From: CALRWV02 sp943371965
Lineage (GTDB): Bacteria > Bacteroidota > JABWAT01
DNA length: 64,000 nucleotides
Assembly (NCBI GenBank): GCA_943371965.1
Contig: CALRWV020000004.1
Coordinates: 62,001-126,000 of the forward strand
Direction of reading: 5' to 3'
How positions within the stretch are numbered: the stretch's first letter is position 1; every line of letters starts with the position of its first letter. The translations under genes and the position numbers were made by a program. The notes beneath the pieces were generated by a model, which was not told where the DNA came from, did not search any database, and saw nothing but the letters and a program-made list of their open reading frames with translations. Below are positions 53,480 through 63,600 of this stretch, in pieces.

Positions 53480-56452
53480 ATGAAACGTTCATTGCTAATG
53501 CTATTGGGCATTTTGCTTGTGGGAACACTTGCAGAAGCTCAGGTTGTAGCAGACTTCGAAAATGAAGCTAGTGGAACTCAGAACATTTCTGACGGAAACT
53601 GGGGCAGCTTTATCACCGGAATTGCACGTGTTGCAGATCCGAGTGGAAAAAGTGCCGGTGTTCTGGAAATTGGACTTGATGCAGTAGATCACCGTCCGAC
53701 AGCAGATCCGAAAGACGCCATTGAAATTGGCGGCATTAAAACATTAAAAGGAAAATACCTTGCCTACAGGTTATGGTTACCTGCTGACCTGCCTGATAAT
53801 ATCTCATTTGAACCGTTCATGCAGACAGGTGATTCATGGACATGGCAAAATACTTCTATTCTTTCCCAAAATCTTGAAAAAGGAAAATGGGTAACCATTA
53901 CACTTGATTTGGATGCTTTTGTGGCAGGTGGTGCCGATTTGAATAAAGTTCAAAAAACCGGAATCCAGATTCAGGGGTATAATGTTGCTGCAAATACAAC
54001 ATGGACAGGAAATGTCTATCTTGACAACATCGCAATTCTCGGTGCAGAACCAACCTATATTGCACAATTTGAAGATGAAGCTGCAGGGACTCAAGGTTTT
54101 GGAGATGAAAACTGGGGAACTTTTATTACAGGTTTGGCAAGAGTTGCTGATCCAAGTACAAAAAGCGCCGGTGTTCTTGAAGTCAGTATTGATGCAAAAG
54201 ATTACCGTCCGAATGGTGATCCAAAAGACCCGATGGCAACAACTTCAGTTAAAACACTTAATGGTGATTTTCTTGTTTATCAGGTTTGGTTGGCAGCTGA
54301 TGTTCCAAACGGAATAAACATCAATCCTTTTATGCAAACCGGAGACAGTTGGACATGGCAGAATGTTACTTTCCTTTCAGAAAATATTGAAAAAGGAAAA
54401 TGGGTTTCCCTTCTTGTTGATTTGAAAGCTTTGGAAGCTGGTGGTGCCAATCTTGCCAAAGTTCAAAAAATGGGAATTGAATTTCAGGGTTTCAATGTTG
54501 CAGCCGGTTCAGAATGGACAGGCAAAATTTATGTTGACAATATCTCAGTTATTGGAACAGAAACCGGTTCAAAATGGGTAGTTGCAGATTTCAATTCTTC
54601 AGTTGGCGGTACTTATGGCTTTGCGACTGAAAGTTGGGCTCCAGCTTTTACTTCAATTCAAAATGTTGTCGATCCTGCAAACGGAGGCAACAGAGTGCTT
54701 CAGGCAAATCTGACCGTAGCAAACGGTGCTGAATCAAAAGCTGTAATTACAAAAAACAACGTTTCACTTTGGTCAACCGAATTGGATACGAATGCAACTG
54801 CAATTTCCTTTGATTTATTCTTACCTGCAGATGTACCATTGGGTGCTGATGTTGGAATGGTAATCAGAGACGGAAACGTAAACGGCGGTTGGGTTGAGCT
54901 TAAATTTCCTTTGGATGACGCAGCAGTTGTTAGAGGAAAATGGAACAAACTGGTTATACCTGATATTGCAGAAAAAATTGCAGCAGGTACCATTATTGAC
55001 AAAAAGAAACCAATCAATTTCAGCGTTCAGATTTATTACAGCACGTCTGCAACAGCATGGTCAGGTGCAGTTCTGTTTGATAATCTGACAGTTGTTGGTA
55101 TTCCTGAACCAAAAGGCTCACTTGAATCACCGGTATTGGTAACCAGCGTTGCATCTTATGCAATTCCTACCTATGCAGCATATCAATATGTAAAACTGGA
55201 ATGGACAGACAACAAACTTGGAACTGAAACCTACAACATCTACCAAAGCGAAAGCCCAATTTCAGATGTAAATGCTGAAGGTGTGAGAAAAATTGTTGGT
55301 GGCGTTCCCCATGGACTTCAAGGATATCCTGTTAGACCTTGGTCAGCAGACGGAAGCATGAAATCCTATTATTATGCAATTACAGCATTTGACGGATTGA
55401 ATGAAACACCGCTTCGCCCTGAATCCAAATCAGGAAAAACTGATGTTCAAACTTCACCTGCATACAAAGTTCAGTACGTTAAGGATTTTGCCTTCCAGCT
55501 TGATGGTGTTGATGATGAATTTGTTGCTTATCAGGCTAACCAGATCAGACCTGATATTGCCGGTGAAGGAAGAAGTGCAGCTTGGACACCGGAATCAAAA
55601 GACATGAACTTCAAAACAACTTTTGTTATAGATGACAAATTCCTGTATATCTCAGCAGATGTTGATGATGATGATTTGCGTCATGATGCCTTGGCTCAGG
55701 CTTGGCAGGGAGATGCACTTGAATTTTACATCGGATTCTATGACAGAAGACCTCTTAAAGCTGAACATGCGAAAAATTATTCACATGCAAACGGCGACTG
55801 GAGAATCGGTTTCAACTCTGACGGATTTTCTACCAGCGAAGGTGGAGCAGCAACTTCAATTCCAGGTGTAGAATCAACGGTATTTGAAAAACTGACCAGC
55901 GATGGTTACATCATTGAAGCTCAAATTGCTCTTGATTCCATGGCTGCCGGCAAAAAATTCGAGCTTGTAGAAGATATGATCCTGCCATTGAGAATTGACG
56001 GAAATGACATGGATGTTCTTAAAGCTGAAACAGGACGCGGATTGATTATTCAGGGTGGTGGAGTTTATCAGGATCCTGCAGCAAAACTTCCTACCGATGA
56101 AGACTGGAAGAGACCTGATGGTTGGGGTTCTTTAATGGTTGTTGGTTATACCAAAGTAGGTGTTGAAGAAACATCAAACGGACTTCCAAAAGAATTCAAT
56201 CTGTACCAGAACTATCCGAATCCGTTCAACCCTGCTACTTTGGTGAAATACGATGTTGCTAAAGAAACATTGGTATCCATTAAAGTTTATGATTTGATCG
56301 GCCGTGAAGTGCAGACACTTGTAAACAACAACATGAGACCTGGTTCCTATTCAACCAGATTTGATGGCAGAAATTTATCAAGCGGTATTTATCTTGTTAG
56401 AATTACGGCAGGTCAGTTCCAGAAGACCATGAAAATGACTCTTGTAAAATAA
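53480..56452 (+). CDS. T9SS-exported protein with tandem carbohydrate-binding-like modules and a CBM9/DOMON-like domain
   Basis: This 990-aa protein (signal peptide ending AEAQ; GGAGG before the start) has two nearly identical modules of about 170 residues (about 20-195 and 196-370). Each begins with DFENEASGTQ/QFEDEAAGTQ and contains FMQTGDSWTWQN and EKGKWV. A third diverged module follows (to about 555). Then comes an FN3-like domain, a CBM9/DOMON-like domain (about 670-860; DDKFLYISADVDDDDLRHDA), and a type A T9SS sorting domain (NYPNPFNPATLVKYDV). The modules resemble beta-sandwich CBMs such as families 11/27 in layout, but I cannot assign a family. With operator site 3 upstream it is likely a surface mannan-binding protein. 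Confidence 0.75.
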   Translation: MKRSLLMLLGILLVGTLAEAQVVADFENEASGTQNISDGNWGSFITGIARVADPSGKSAGVLEIGLDAVDHRPTADPKDAIEIGGIKTLKGKYLAYRLWLPADLPDNISFEPFMQTGDSWTWQNTSILSQNLEKGKWVTITLDLDAFVAGGADLNKVQKTGIQIQGYNVAANTTWTGNVYLDNIAILGAEPTYIAQFEDEAAGTQGFGDENWGTFITGLARVADPSTKSAGVLEVSIDAKDYRPNGDPKDPMATTSVKTLNGDFLVYQVWLAADVPNGININPFMQTGDSWTWQNVTFLSENIEKGKWVSLLVDLKALEAGGANLAKVQKMGIEFQGFNVAAGSEWTGKIYVDNISVIGTETGSKWVVADFNSSVGGTYGFATESWAPAFTSIQNVVDPANGGNRVLQANLTVANGAESKAVITKNNVSLWSTELDTNATAISFDLFLPADVPLGADVGMVIRDGNVNGGWVELKFPLDDAAVVRGKWNKLVIPDIAEKIAAGTIIDKKKPINFSVQIYYSTSATAWSGAVLFDNLTVVGIPEPKGSLESPVLVTSVASYAIPTYAAYQYVKLEWTDNKLGTETYNIYQSESPISDVNAEGVRKIVGGVPHGLQGYPVRPWSADGSMKSYYYAITAFDGLNETPLRPESKSGKTDVQTSPAYKVQYVKDFAFQLDGVDDEFVAYQANQIRPDIAGEGRSAAWTPESKDMNFKTTFVIDDKFLYISADVDDDDLRHDALAQAWQGDALEFYIGFYDRRPLKAEHAKNYSHANGDWRIGFNSDGFSTSEGGAATSIPGVESTVFEKLTSDGYIIEAQIALDSMAAGKKFELVEDMILPLRIDGNDMDVLKAETGRGLIIQGGGVYQDPAAKLPTDEDWKRPDGWGSLMVVGYTKVGVEETSNGLPKEFNLYQNYPNPFNPATLVKYDVAKETLVSIKVYDLIGREVQTLVNNNMRPGSYSTRFDGRNLSSGIYLVRITAGQFQKTMKMTLVK

Positions 56453-56466
56453 AACTTGCTTAACTT

Positions 56467-56496
56467 GATCAGGGAAAGCGTCTGCTTTCCCTGATC
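56467..56496 (+). terminator. Strong hairpin after the T9SS binding protein
   Basis: GATCAGGGAAAGC (56467-56479) and GCTTTCCCTGATC (56484-56496) form a perfect 13-bp stem with loop GTCT. There is no T-run after it, so it may terminate or attenuate transcription into the TonB receptor operon. Confidence 0.65.
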
Positions 56497-56579
56497 GATT
56501 AAACAAAAATCGCATCATCCTTCAGTTCAATTCACAAACCGGCCAAATCAAGGCAGTTATAAAATCAGATTGAAATAAT

Positions 56580-59522
56580 ATGCAACCCGCATTCAAAAAA
56601 ATCCTGACCTTATCTATTTTTATTTTTCTTTTAAGTTTGGAAGCTTTCACGGGAACAACCGGAAAAATTGCCGGAAAAGTCAGTGATGCTGAAACCAAAG
56701 AACCCCTTATTGGAGTCAATATTGTTATTGTTGGCCAAACGCTTGGAGCAGCATCAGATATTGACGGCGAATTTTATATAATCAATGTTCCTCCCGGAAT
56801 TTATTCCGTCAAAATCAGCATGTTGGGGTACAATACAAGAATTGTCAGCAATGTTAGGGTTCAGTCTGATCTGACTACCAAATTGAATGTTGATCTTCAG
56901 CAGACCTCAGTTGAAATGGGAGAAATAGTTGTTACAGCAGGAAGACCTGCAGTTCAGAAAGATGTCACTTCTTCTGAAAAAACCATGCAGGCTGATATGA
57001 TAGCAACTTTGCCTTCCAGAGATGTTACCAGCATTTTAAGTATGCAGGCTGGAGTTACCAAAGATGCAAACGGACAAATCCATATCCGCGGTGGAAGGAC
57101 TACAGAAATCAGCTATATGGTTGATGGTGTTCAGATCATGAACCCGCTCGACAGAAGTTCAGGAATCAGGGTTGATGATCAATCCATTGAAGAAATTAAA
57201 GCAATAACCGGTACTTTCAATGCTGAATATGGCCAGGCACTGTCCGGTGTTGTCAATATTGTTACCAAAAGCGGCGCCAAAAAGTTTTCGGCAAATGCAA
57301 CAGCATTCCTTGGAGACCACAACAGCTTTGATGAAAATGTTTACAGCGTAATGGATAACAGGGATTGGGCAGTTTCCGCAGCAAGAGCCATTTCCTCGGG
57401 AAATGCAGGATTCAATCCGTTTTATGATTACAGCAAAAATGGCATAACAAGTTTTCAACAGCTCAATGAAGTTCTGAGATCATCAGAAAGACCCTGGTTT
57501 ACACAAAAACCCTATCTCAATACCTACAATCCTTTCAGAAACTCTGATTTTCAATTGAACCTGTCAGGCCCAATTGATCTATTTCCGAGCATCTCCTATT
57601 TCATTGCCGGACGTTACCAGAACAAACTCGGTTACCAAAGAGGTGTCCGTTATTTCATGCCATGGGGTTATGAAACTCCAACCAAAGGAGATCACCAATG
57701 GGATAAACCGGATGGTGAAACAGTATCGCTGGATTGGTATAAAGGTTATTCAGGACAGGCTAAATTATTCTGGGATACCGATAATCTGGATATCAGTTAC
57801 GGTTTGTTTTATACCGATGATCACAGTTATGGCGGTGGTCAGAAGTATGTACCGGATTATGGAAAAGAATATTTCACCAAGAGATACACCAATATTTTAT
57901 CAGCCACTTATGTGGCTTCCCCTTCGACTTTTCTTGAAGTTAAAGGAACCTATTATCTGAGCAAACATGAAAATTACAAATATGAAGATCCTTATGATTA
58001 CCGATACCTTCCCAATGATGCAGGTGATTTCGAATCTGTTACCGGATTAAAAGTAGGTTACAGCAACAATGATTTTGGATATTGGGGAAATGATTTAGGC
58101 AGGGGAGAAAACAAGGCACAGTATTATGCGCTCAGGGCTGATCTTTCCAGTCAGCTTAATAAATACAATTTCATTAAAGCAGGTGTTTCCGGAATTATCA
58201 ATGATCTTAGTGACAATTCATATACTTTAAGTTACAACCAAACGTTTCAGGTAATGGAAATACCACTTAAAAATGGTCCATCCTTCAATCATTATTCAGC
58301 CAAACCAAAAGAGATTGCCGGTTACATTCAGGATAAAATCGAGTATGAAGAACTTATCATCAATATCGGTTTAAGATTTGATTATTTTGATGCAGATGGG
58401 AATATTTTATCTGACCCAACAGATCCTCAAATTTATAATCCTTTTAGGGAAAAAAACAGATACAATGATACGAATGGTGACGGGGTTATTGATCCGAAAA
58501 CGGAACAAAAAGATGATAACAGAAGACCATTGGCTGAGCTCGAAAAATTCTGGTACAAAAAATCGACACCAAAATATCAGTTCAGTCCCAGAATCGGGCT
58601 GTCCTTTCCAATTACCGCAGAAGGTGTTATTCACTTTTCCTACGGACACTTTTTCCAGAATCCGGAATTCAGATATCTTTTTTACAACCCGAACTTTTGG
58701 GTTGATGGTGCCAACACACAAAAACTGGCAGGAAATGCTGATCTGAAATCTGAAAAAACAATCATGTATGAACTAGGTTTGCAGCAGCGAATGTTTGAAG
58801 ATTTGGATATCAGTGTAACAGGTTTTTACCGCGACATCAGAGATTGGATTGGAACAGGAATTCCGATTCAAACATATCGAAGTGGCGGGTTCTATTATAC
58901 CTATGTAAACAAAGATCAGGCAGTCGCAAGAGGACTGACATTTTCTGCAAGTCAATACATAGGAAATTTTAATTACAGCATTGATTATACATTTATGGAA
59001 GTTAAAGGAACATCTTCCGATTCAAAAGATGCATTCAATGATATAACCCAAGGTAAAGCACCCCGGGTTCAAATGATTGATTTGAATTGGAGCCAACCCC
59101 ATTCAGTAAATATTCTGATGGGCTACAACCGTGATGGATATTCAGGAACCTTAATCGGTACAATCAATTCCGGATTTCCCTATACACCAACCGTTGCCAA
59201 GACTGAAGATACCGGTACTTATTCAGGATTCACTGAAAATACCGAAAGAAAACCAACCAGAATCAACATTGATCTCAGAATTGCAAAAGATATCAACTTT
59301 GAACCGGTTAAGACACAATTTTTTATTGAAGTAACCAATTTGTTTGATATCAGAAATGCAAACAATGTTTACAGTGATACAGGATTGCCGGATGTTACTT
59401 TTGATGCTTATTCCCAGAAGAATAATCCTGTTAGAATTGCAACAACCAATGAATATTTCAACAATCCGGGAAATTATACTGCTCCCAGATTTATTCAGTT
59501 CGGTGTAAGACTTACATATTGA
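56580..59522 (+). CDS. TonB-dependent receptor with CarboxypepD_reg-like domain
   Basis: The 980-aa outer-membrane protein has a signal peptide, a carboxypeptidase-regulatory-like domain (about residues 27-105, GKIAGKVSDAETKEPLIGVN), a plug domain (about 120-225, HIRGGRTTEISYMVDGVQIMNP), and a beta-barrel ending in FIQFGVRLTY with the terminal aromatic residue. It lacks the SusC/RagA features, and no SusD gene is adjacent. It may import oligosaccharides or another nutrient in an energy-dependent way; the substrate is inferred from the mannan locus. It heads an operon with the PorV-like gene and the large exported protein. Confidence 0.9.
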   Translation: MQPAFKKILTLSIFIFLLSLEAFTGTTGKIAGKVSDAETKEPLIGVNIVIVGQTLGAASDIDGEFYIINVPPGIYSVKISMLGYNTRIVSNVRVQSDLTTKLNVDLQQTSVEMGEIVVTAGRPAVQKDVTSSEKTMQADMIATLPSRDVTSILSMQAGVTKDANGQIHIRGGRTTEISYMVDGVQIMNPLDRSSGIRVDDQSIEEIKAITGTFNAEYGQALSGVVNIVTKSGAKKFSANATAFLGDHNSFDENVYSVMDNRDWAVSAARAISSGNAGFNPFYDYSKNGITSFQQLNEVLRSSERPWFTQKPYLNTYNPFRNSDFQLNLSGPIDLFPSISYFIAGRYQNKLGYQRGVRYFMPWGYETPTKGDHQWDKPDGETVSLDWYKGYSGQAKLFWDTDNLDISYGLFYTDDHSYGGGQKYVPDYGKEYFTKRYTNILSATYVASPSTFLEVKGTYYLSKHENYKYEDPYDYRYLPNDAGDFESVTGLKVGYSNNDFGYWGNDLGRGENKAQYYALRADLSSQLNKYNFIKAGVSGIINDLSDNSYTLSYNQTFQVMEIPLKNGPSFNHYSAKPKEIAGYIQDKIEYEELIINIGLRFDYFDADGNILSDPTDPQIYNPFREKNRYNDTNGDGVIDPKTEQKDDNRRPLAELEKFWYKKSTPKYQFSPRIGLSFPITAEGVIHFSYGHFFQNPEFRYLFYNPNFWVDGANTQKLAGNADLKSEKTIMYELGLQQRMFEDLDISVTGFYRDIRDWIGTGIPIQTYRSGGFYYTYVNKDQAVARGLTFSASQYIGNFNYSIDYTFMEVKGTSSDSKDAFNDITQGKAPRVQMIDLNWSQPHSVNILMGYNRDGYSGTLIGTINSGFPYTPTVAKTEDTGTYSGFTENTERKPTRINIDLRIAKDINFEPVKTQFFIEVTNLFDIRNANNVYSDTGLPDVTFDAYSQKNNPVRIATTNEYFNNPGNYTAPRFIQFGVRLTY

Positions 59523-59552
59523 TTGCATAAATATGCAGTAAGGATAGATATT

Positions 59553-60596
59553 ATGATTCAAGTAAAAAAAAATATTCAATTCACAATTTTCCTGATGATC
59601 TTTTCGTTGTCTGGAAATTTGCTAATGGGACAATCTATCAGCAGGGTCGGGACAACATCTGCGTCATTCCTTAAAATTGGAGTTGGTGCAAGAGCGCTTT
59701 CAATGGGTGGTGCAGTTACCACTATTTCGGAAGATGTTACCTCTCTTTATTGGAATCCTGCTGGAATTTCAAAAATAAATAAAATTCAGGCTGTTGTATC
59801 ACACTATGACTACATTGCTGATATTTTTTATGATTATGATGCCGTAGCAATACCAGTCGGGGATTTTGGAGTTGCAGGGATGTTTTTTTCTTATTTGGGT
59901 ATGCCTGATCTTGAAAGAACAACCATTGAAAACCCAAACGGGACAGGTGAAAAGGTTCCTGCTTATTCCTATTCAGTTGGATTTGGCTTAGCTAAGGAAC
60001 TGACAGACCGGTTTGCAATGGGATTTACAGTTAAATATATCAATGAAACATTATGGCATTCATCAGCAAGTGCTTTTTCAGGAGATATTGGTCTAATTTA
60101 TACAACTTTGAACGAAGGTTTGAAAATCGGGATGTCTATCAGCAATCTGGGTGGAACCATGAAAATTGAAGGCCGTGATTTGAGAATTCAGCATGATTTG
60201 AATCCGACTTGGGATGGAAACAATGCGTATATCAACGGATATTTTGATACGGATCGTTTTCCACTGCCAACTTTATTCAGGGCTGGAGTTTCATCCAACC
60301 TGATTAACACGTTCATGCCGGTTGAAGGATATGATTGGACAGTTTCTGTTGACGCGGTACACCCGAATGACAACAATGAATATGTAAATGCCGGTACTGA
60401 ATTCGTGTATCAGAAAACACTGGCATTCAGAGCAGGGTACAACAAATTGTTTATTGAAGACAATCAGGGTGGATTTGCATTCGGATTCGGTTTCATGATG
60501 ACCTGGTCGACGGTGGATTTTACCCTTGATTATGCAAATGTTGATTACGGTTTGCTTGACAGACAGAATCAATTTTCAATGATATTGGCATTTTAA
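59553..60596 (+). CDS. PorV/PorQ-family outer-membrane protein
   Basis: I choose the ATG at 59553 (MIQVKKNIQF), preceded by AAGGA; a TTG start at 59523 is less likely. The 347-aa product has a signal peptide and the PorV/PorQ hallmark near the N-terminus (SFLKIGVGARALSMGGA, TSLYWNPAG). The rest is a FadL-like beta-barrel. PorV is the T9SS component that shuttles substrates; paralogues are common in this phylum and may serve specific cargo. Its position between a TonB receptor and a large exported protein suggests a dedicated complex. Confidence 0.85.
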   Translation: MIQVKKNIQFTIFLMIFSLSGNLLMGQSISRVGTTSASFLKIGVGARALSMGGAVTTISEDVTSLYWNPAGISKINKIQAVVSHYDYIADIFYDYDAVAIPVGDFGVAGMFFSYLGMPDLERTTIENPNGTGEKVPAYSYSVGFGLAKELTDRFAMGFTVKYINETLWHSSASAFSGDIGLIYTTLNEGLKIGMSISNLGGTMKIEGRDLRIQHDLNPTWDGNNAYINGYFDTDRFPLPTLFRAGVSSNLINTFMPVEGYDWTVSVDAVHPNDNNEYVNAGTEFVYQKTLAFRAGYNKLFIEDNQGGFAFGFGFMMTWSTVDFTLDYANVDYGLLDRQNQFSMILAF

Positions 60597-60624
60597 TAAG
60601 TTCCTTACGGAGAAATAATATTTT

Positions 60625-63600
60625 ATGAAATCCCTTAAACTTCAATTTATAATCCTGCTGGTATTCAGTTTTGGAAATGAACTTTATTCTCAAAATGCAC
60701 AGGATGAACTGCATGGAGATATTACAAACCGGGCTAGAAATACTCATGCCGGCAATCAAATAAAAACAACATTCTATAATACAGGAATGTTGGGTGGATA
60801 TAAAGGAGATGTGAATACTATTGGTGGAGAATGGCCAATAAATACGGGACAAGTTGAACTTGGGAACTCTTCACCTTATGTGATGACAGAGCTACGGATG
60901 TTTTCGAATATTGATCCTGTTACTGGAGATTCAGTTTATAAATATCTTACTCCGGCAATTTTCAGTCAGGGTTGGGATCCAGCACAATTTTCAAAGGATT
61001 CGTTGTCAACCTTTTTGGGTTTTGAACCCCTTCCAGGTTTTTTAAGTGTAGCAAACCGACAAAAGGGAAAAAATATTGATATTGCTATGAGCCATGAAGC
61101 CTTTACATGGCCGGCATATTGGCCTGATAAAACATCTGATGCTTTTGATCCCGGTTGGAAGGGTCACTGGAATGGTTATTTTGGAAAAGACCAGTTTAAT
61201 TCAGATGAAGAATCCTTTTTTGTTATGGATGATTATCAATTCAAAAAACGGTTAAAAGGTCTTTCACTTCCGAAACCAATTGCTTCTCAACCGGAACGTG
61301 GTGGATTGGGAATCAGAATGGCTTTCAGGGGACTGCAATGGTCCAACCCTGATGCACAGGATGCCATTTTCTGGATTTACAGAATTACCAATTTTGGTGA
61401 TTTAACACTTCTTAAAACACTTTTCGGTACCAATGTTGGAGCATCAAGCGGAGCAAGAACAAAGGGCGGCTCAGATGAAAGTAAAGATGATGCAGCTCAA
61501 TATTACCGTGAAAAAGGACTTGCAGTTAATTACGATAGTGATAATCGAGATGCACTCAATAAAACTCCTGTTCCTTGGGTAGGATTTGCTTTTCTTGAAT
61601 CACCGGGAAACGCCTTAGATGGAATTGATAATGATGGAGATGCTGATTCTCTATTGCATGGTGTTGCTACAGGACGTTATCTGGTTCCTTCTGATTTTGC
61701 GAAACAATATACAGTTGGTTCTCCGATCGTTGTGATTGATTACGCTACAGCTAATTATAAAAGGACAGTAACTACAATGCCTGCTGGGGGAGTGGATTTT
61801 GCATTTAATGGTATCAAATACCATAAAAATCCAAACACGCTTCTGATTGAACAGGAAAGGAATGGAATTGATGACAATTTGAATGGGTTGATTGATGAAA
61901 TAGATGGTGCAAAAATACCCGATCCGAATTCACTTACAGATTCCATTACTTACTTTCTTTATCTTCAATCAGATTATAATAAACAGAATTACAGAATCAA
62001 AGATTACTTTACCGGCGAAGGTTTGGATAACCCAATGATAGACGAACGCCGGGATGATGGAATTGATAATGATGGAAATTGGGATCCCGCATTTGATGAT
62101 GTTGGATTGGATGGAAAACCGGGAACCGGTGATACAGGTGAAGGAGATGGTGTTCCAACACCAGGTAATCTGGAATTGCCAGGTGAACCAAATATCGATA
62201 AAACTGATAAAGCAGAAACAGATCAGATTGGTTTGACTTCCTTCAAATATTATGAATATGGTGTTTTGACATACAGCAATGATGATCAGATTTGGGCATT
62301 TTCTGCACCAGGTTATTTTGACAATAAGTCTACCAAAATTGCAGATTATGATTATATTTTTTCTTCGGGATTTTTCCCTATCAAACCGGATCAGGATGAA
62401 TTTTTCTCTCTGGCATTGCTGTTTGCCTATAATGAAACAGATATGTTCAGGGCATTGGAAACTGTGAAAAATATTTACAATTCAAACTATAATTTTGCTG
62501 TAGCACCACTCCGCCCCATTGTAAAGGCAGAAGCTGGTGACAGAAAAGTAACTTTGTATTGGGATGAACGTGCTGAATCCAGTTTCGACCGCTATTTGAG
62601 AACATACGATTTTGAAGGATATAAAATTTACAAAGCCAGCAGCGCCACTTTTTCTGATGCTGTTATTACAGACGGATTTGGAGTTCCCAGATATAAAAAA
62701 CCCGAAGAAATTTATGACAGAATAGACAGTGTCTTCGGTTTCTTTCCAAAAGATTTTGGAACTGGCGTGAAATTTAATTTGGGCAATGAAACTGGATTGC
62801 AGCATACTTATGTTGATACCGATGTAAAAAATGGAGTCAGATATTTTTATGCTGTTACTTCATACGATAAGGGTGATGTAAATAAAAATATCGGCCCATC
62901 TGAATCAACAGCTTACATTAGTGTTGACCAGACAGGAGAAATTCAACTCGGGGAAAATGTTGCAGTTGTTACACCTGAAGCACCATCGGCAGGATATGAA
63001 CGCGCAAAATTTGATATCAGTCCCTCCATGGTTGGAGATGGAAAGACCAGAGGAACTGTTGGAGTTAATATTCTTGCACCGGCAGAAATAGTTGAAGGCG
63101 ATGAATATGAATTGAATTTTCTGGATACATCAAATGACAGCACAGACAATGATTTTGACGGCAAAGACGAAAAGACAGATATTGATGAAATGCTGCCCTT
63201 GGAAACTACGGGATTTACACTTACAAATCTGAGTGCCAATATCAGAATGGATACAGTTATTGTTGATACGGTTATGATCCGTGAATACGGAAAAGTTGGT
63301 ACACAGAATCTTGAAATCAAAAATCTGTATGATGATAAAGATGCAGATCCAAGAACCTTCAGCAAAGTACTTGGTGCTTTTGAAATTTTTGTGAACAATC
63401 CGAAACCGGGTGTTTATCAGAATGAATCTGAAGGGATTATTGACGGTATTCAATGGAGCAAAAACATTGATCCCCTTCAGGCATCCTTCATGAGCATCAA
63501 ACCATTTACCTTTGGCGGATATAAATCAGGTACAGCCTATCCGAGACAATATGAAATCATCTTTTACGATTCCATTGTGGATACTTCAACTTTAATCAGA

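Noticed and set aside
62943..63398. A 151-codon open frame on the minus strand inside the large exported protein
   Set aside because: Low-complexity S/V/T-rich product, no start context, and it is antisense to a clear long coding frame.
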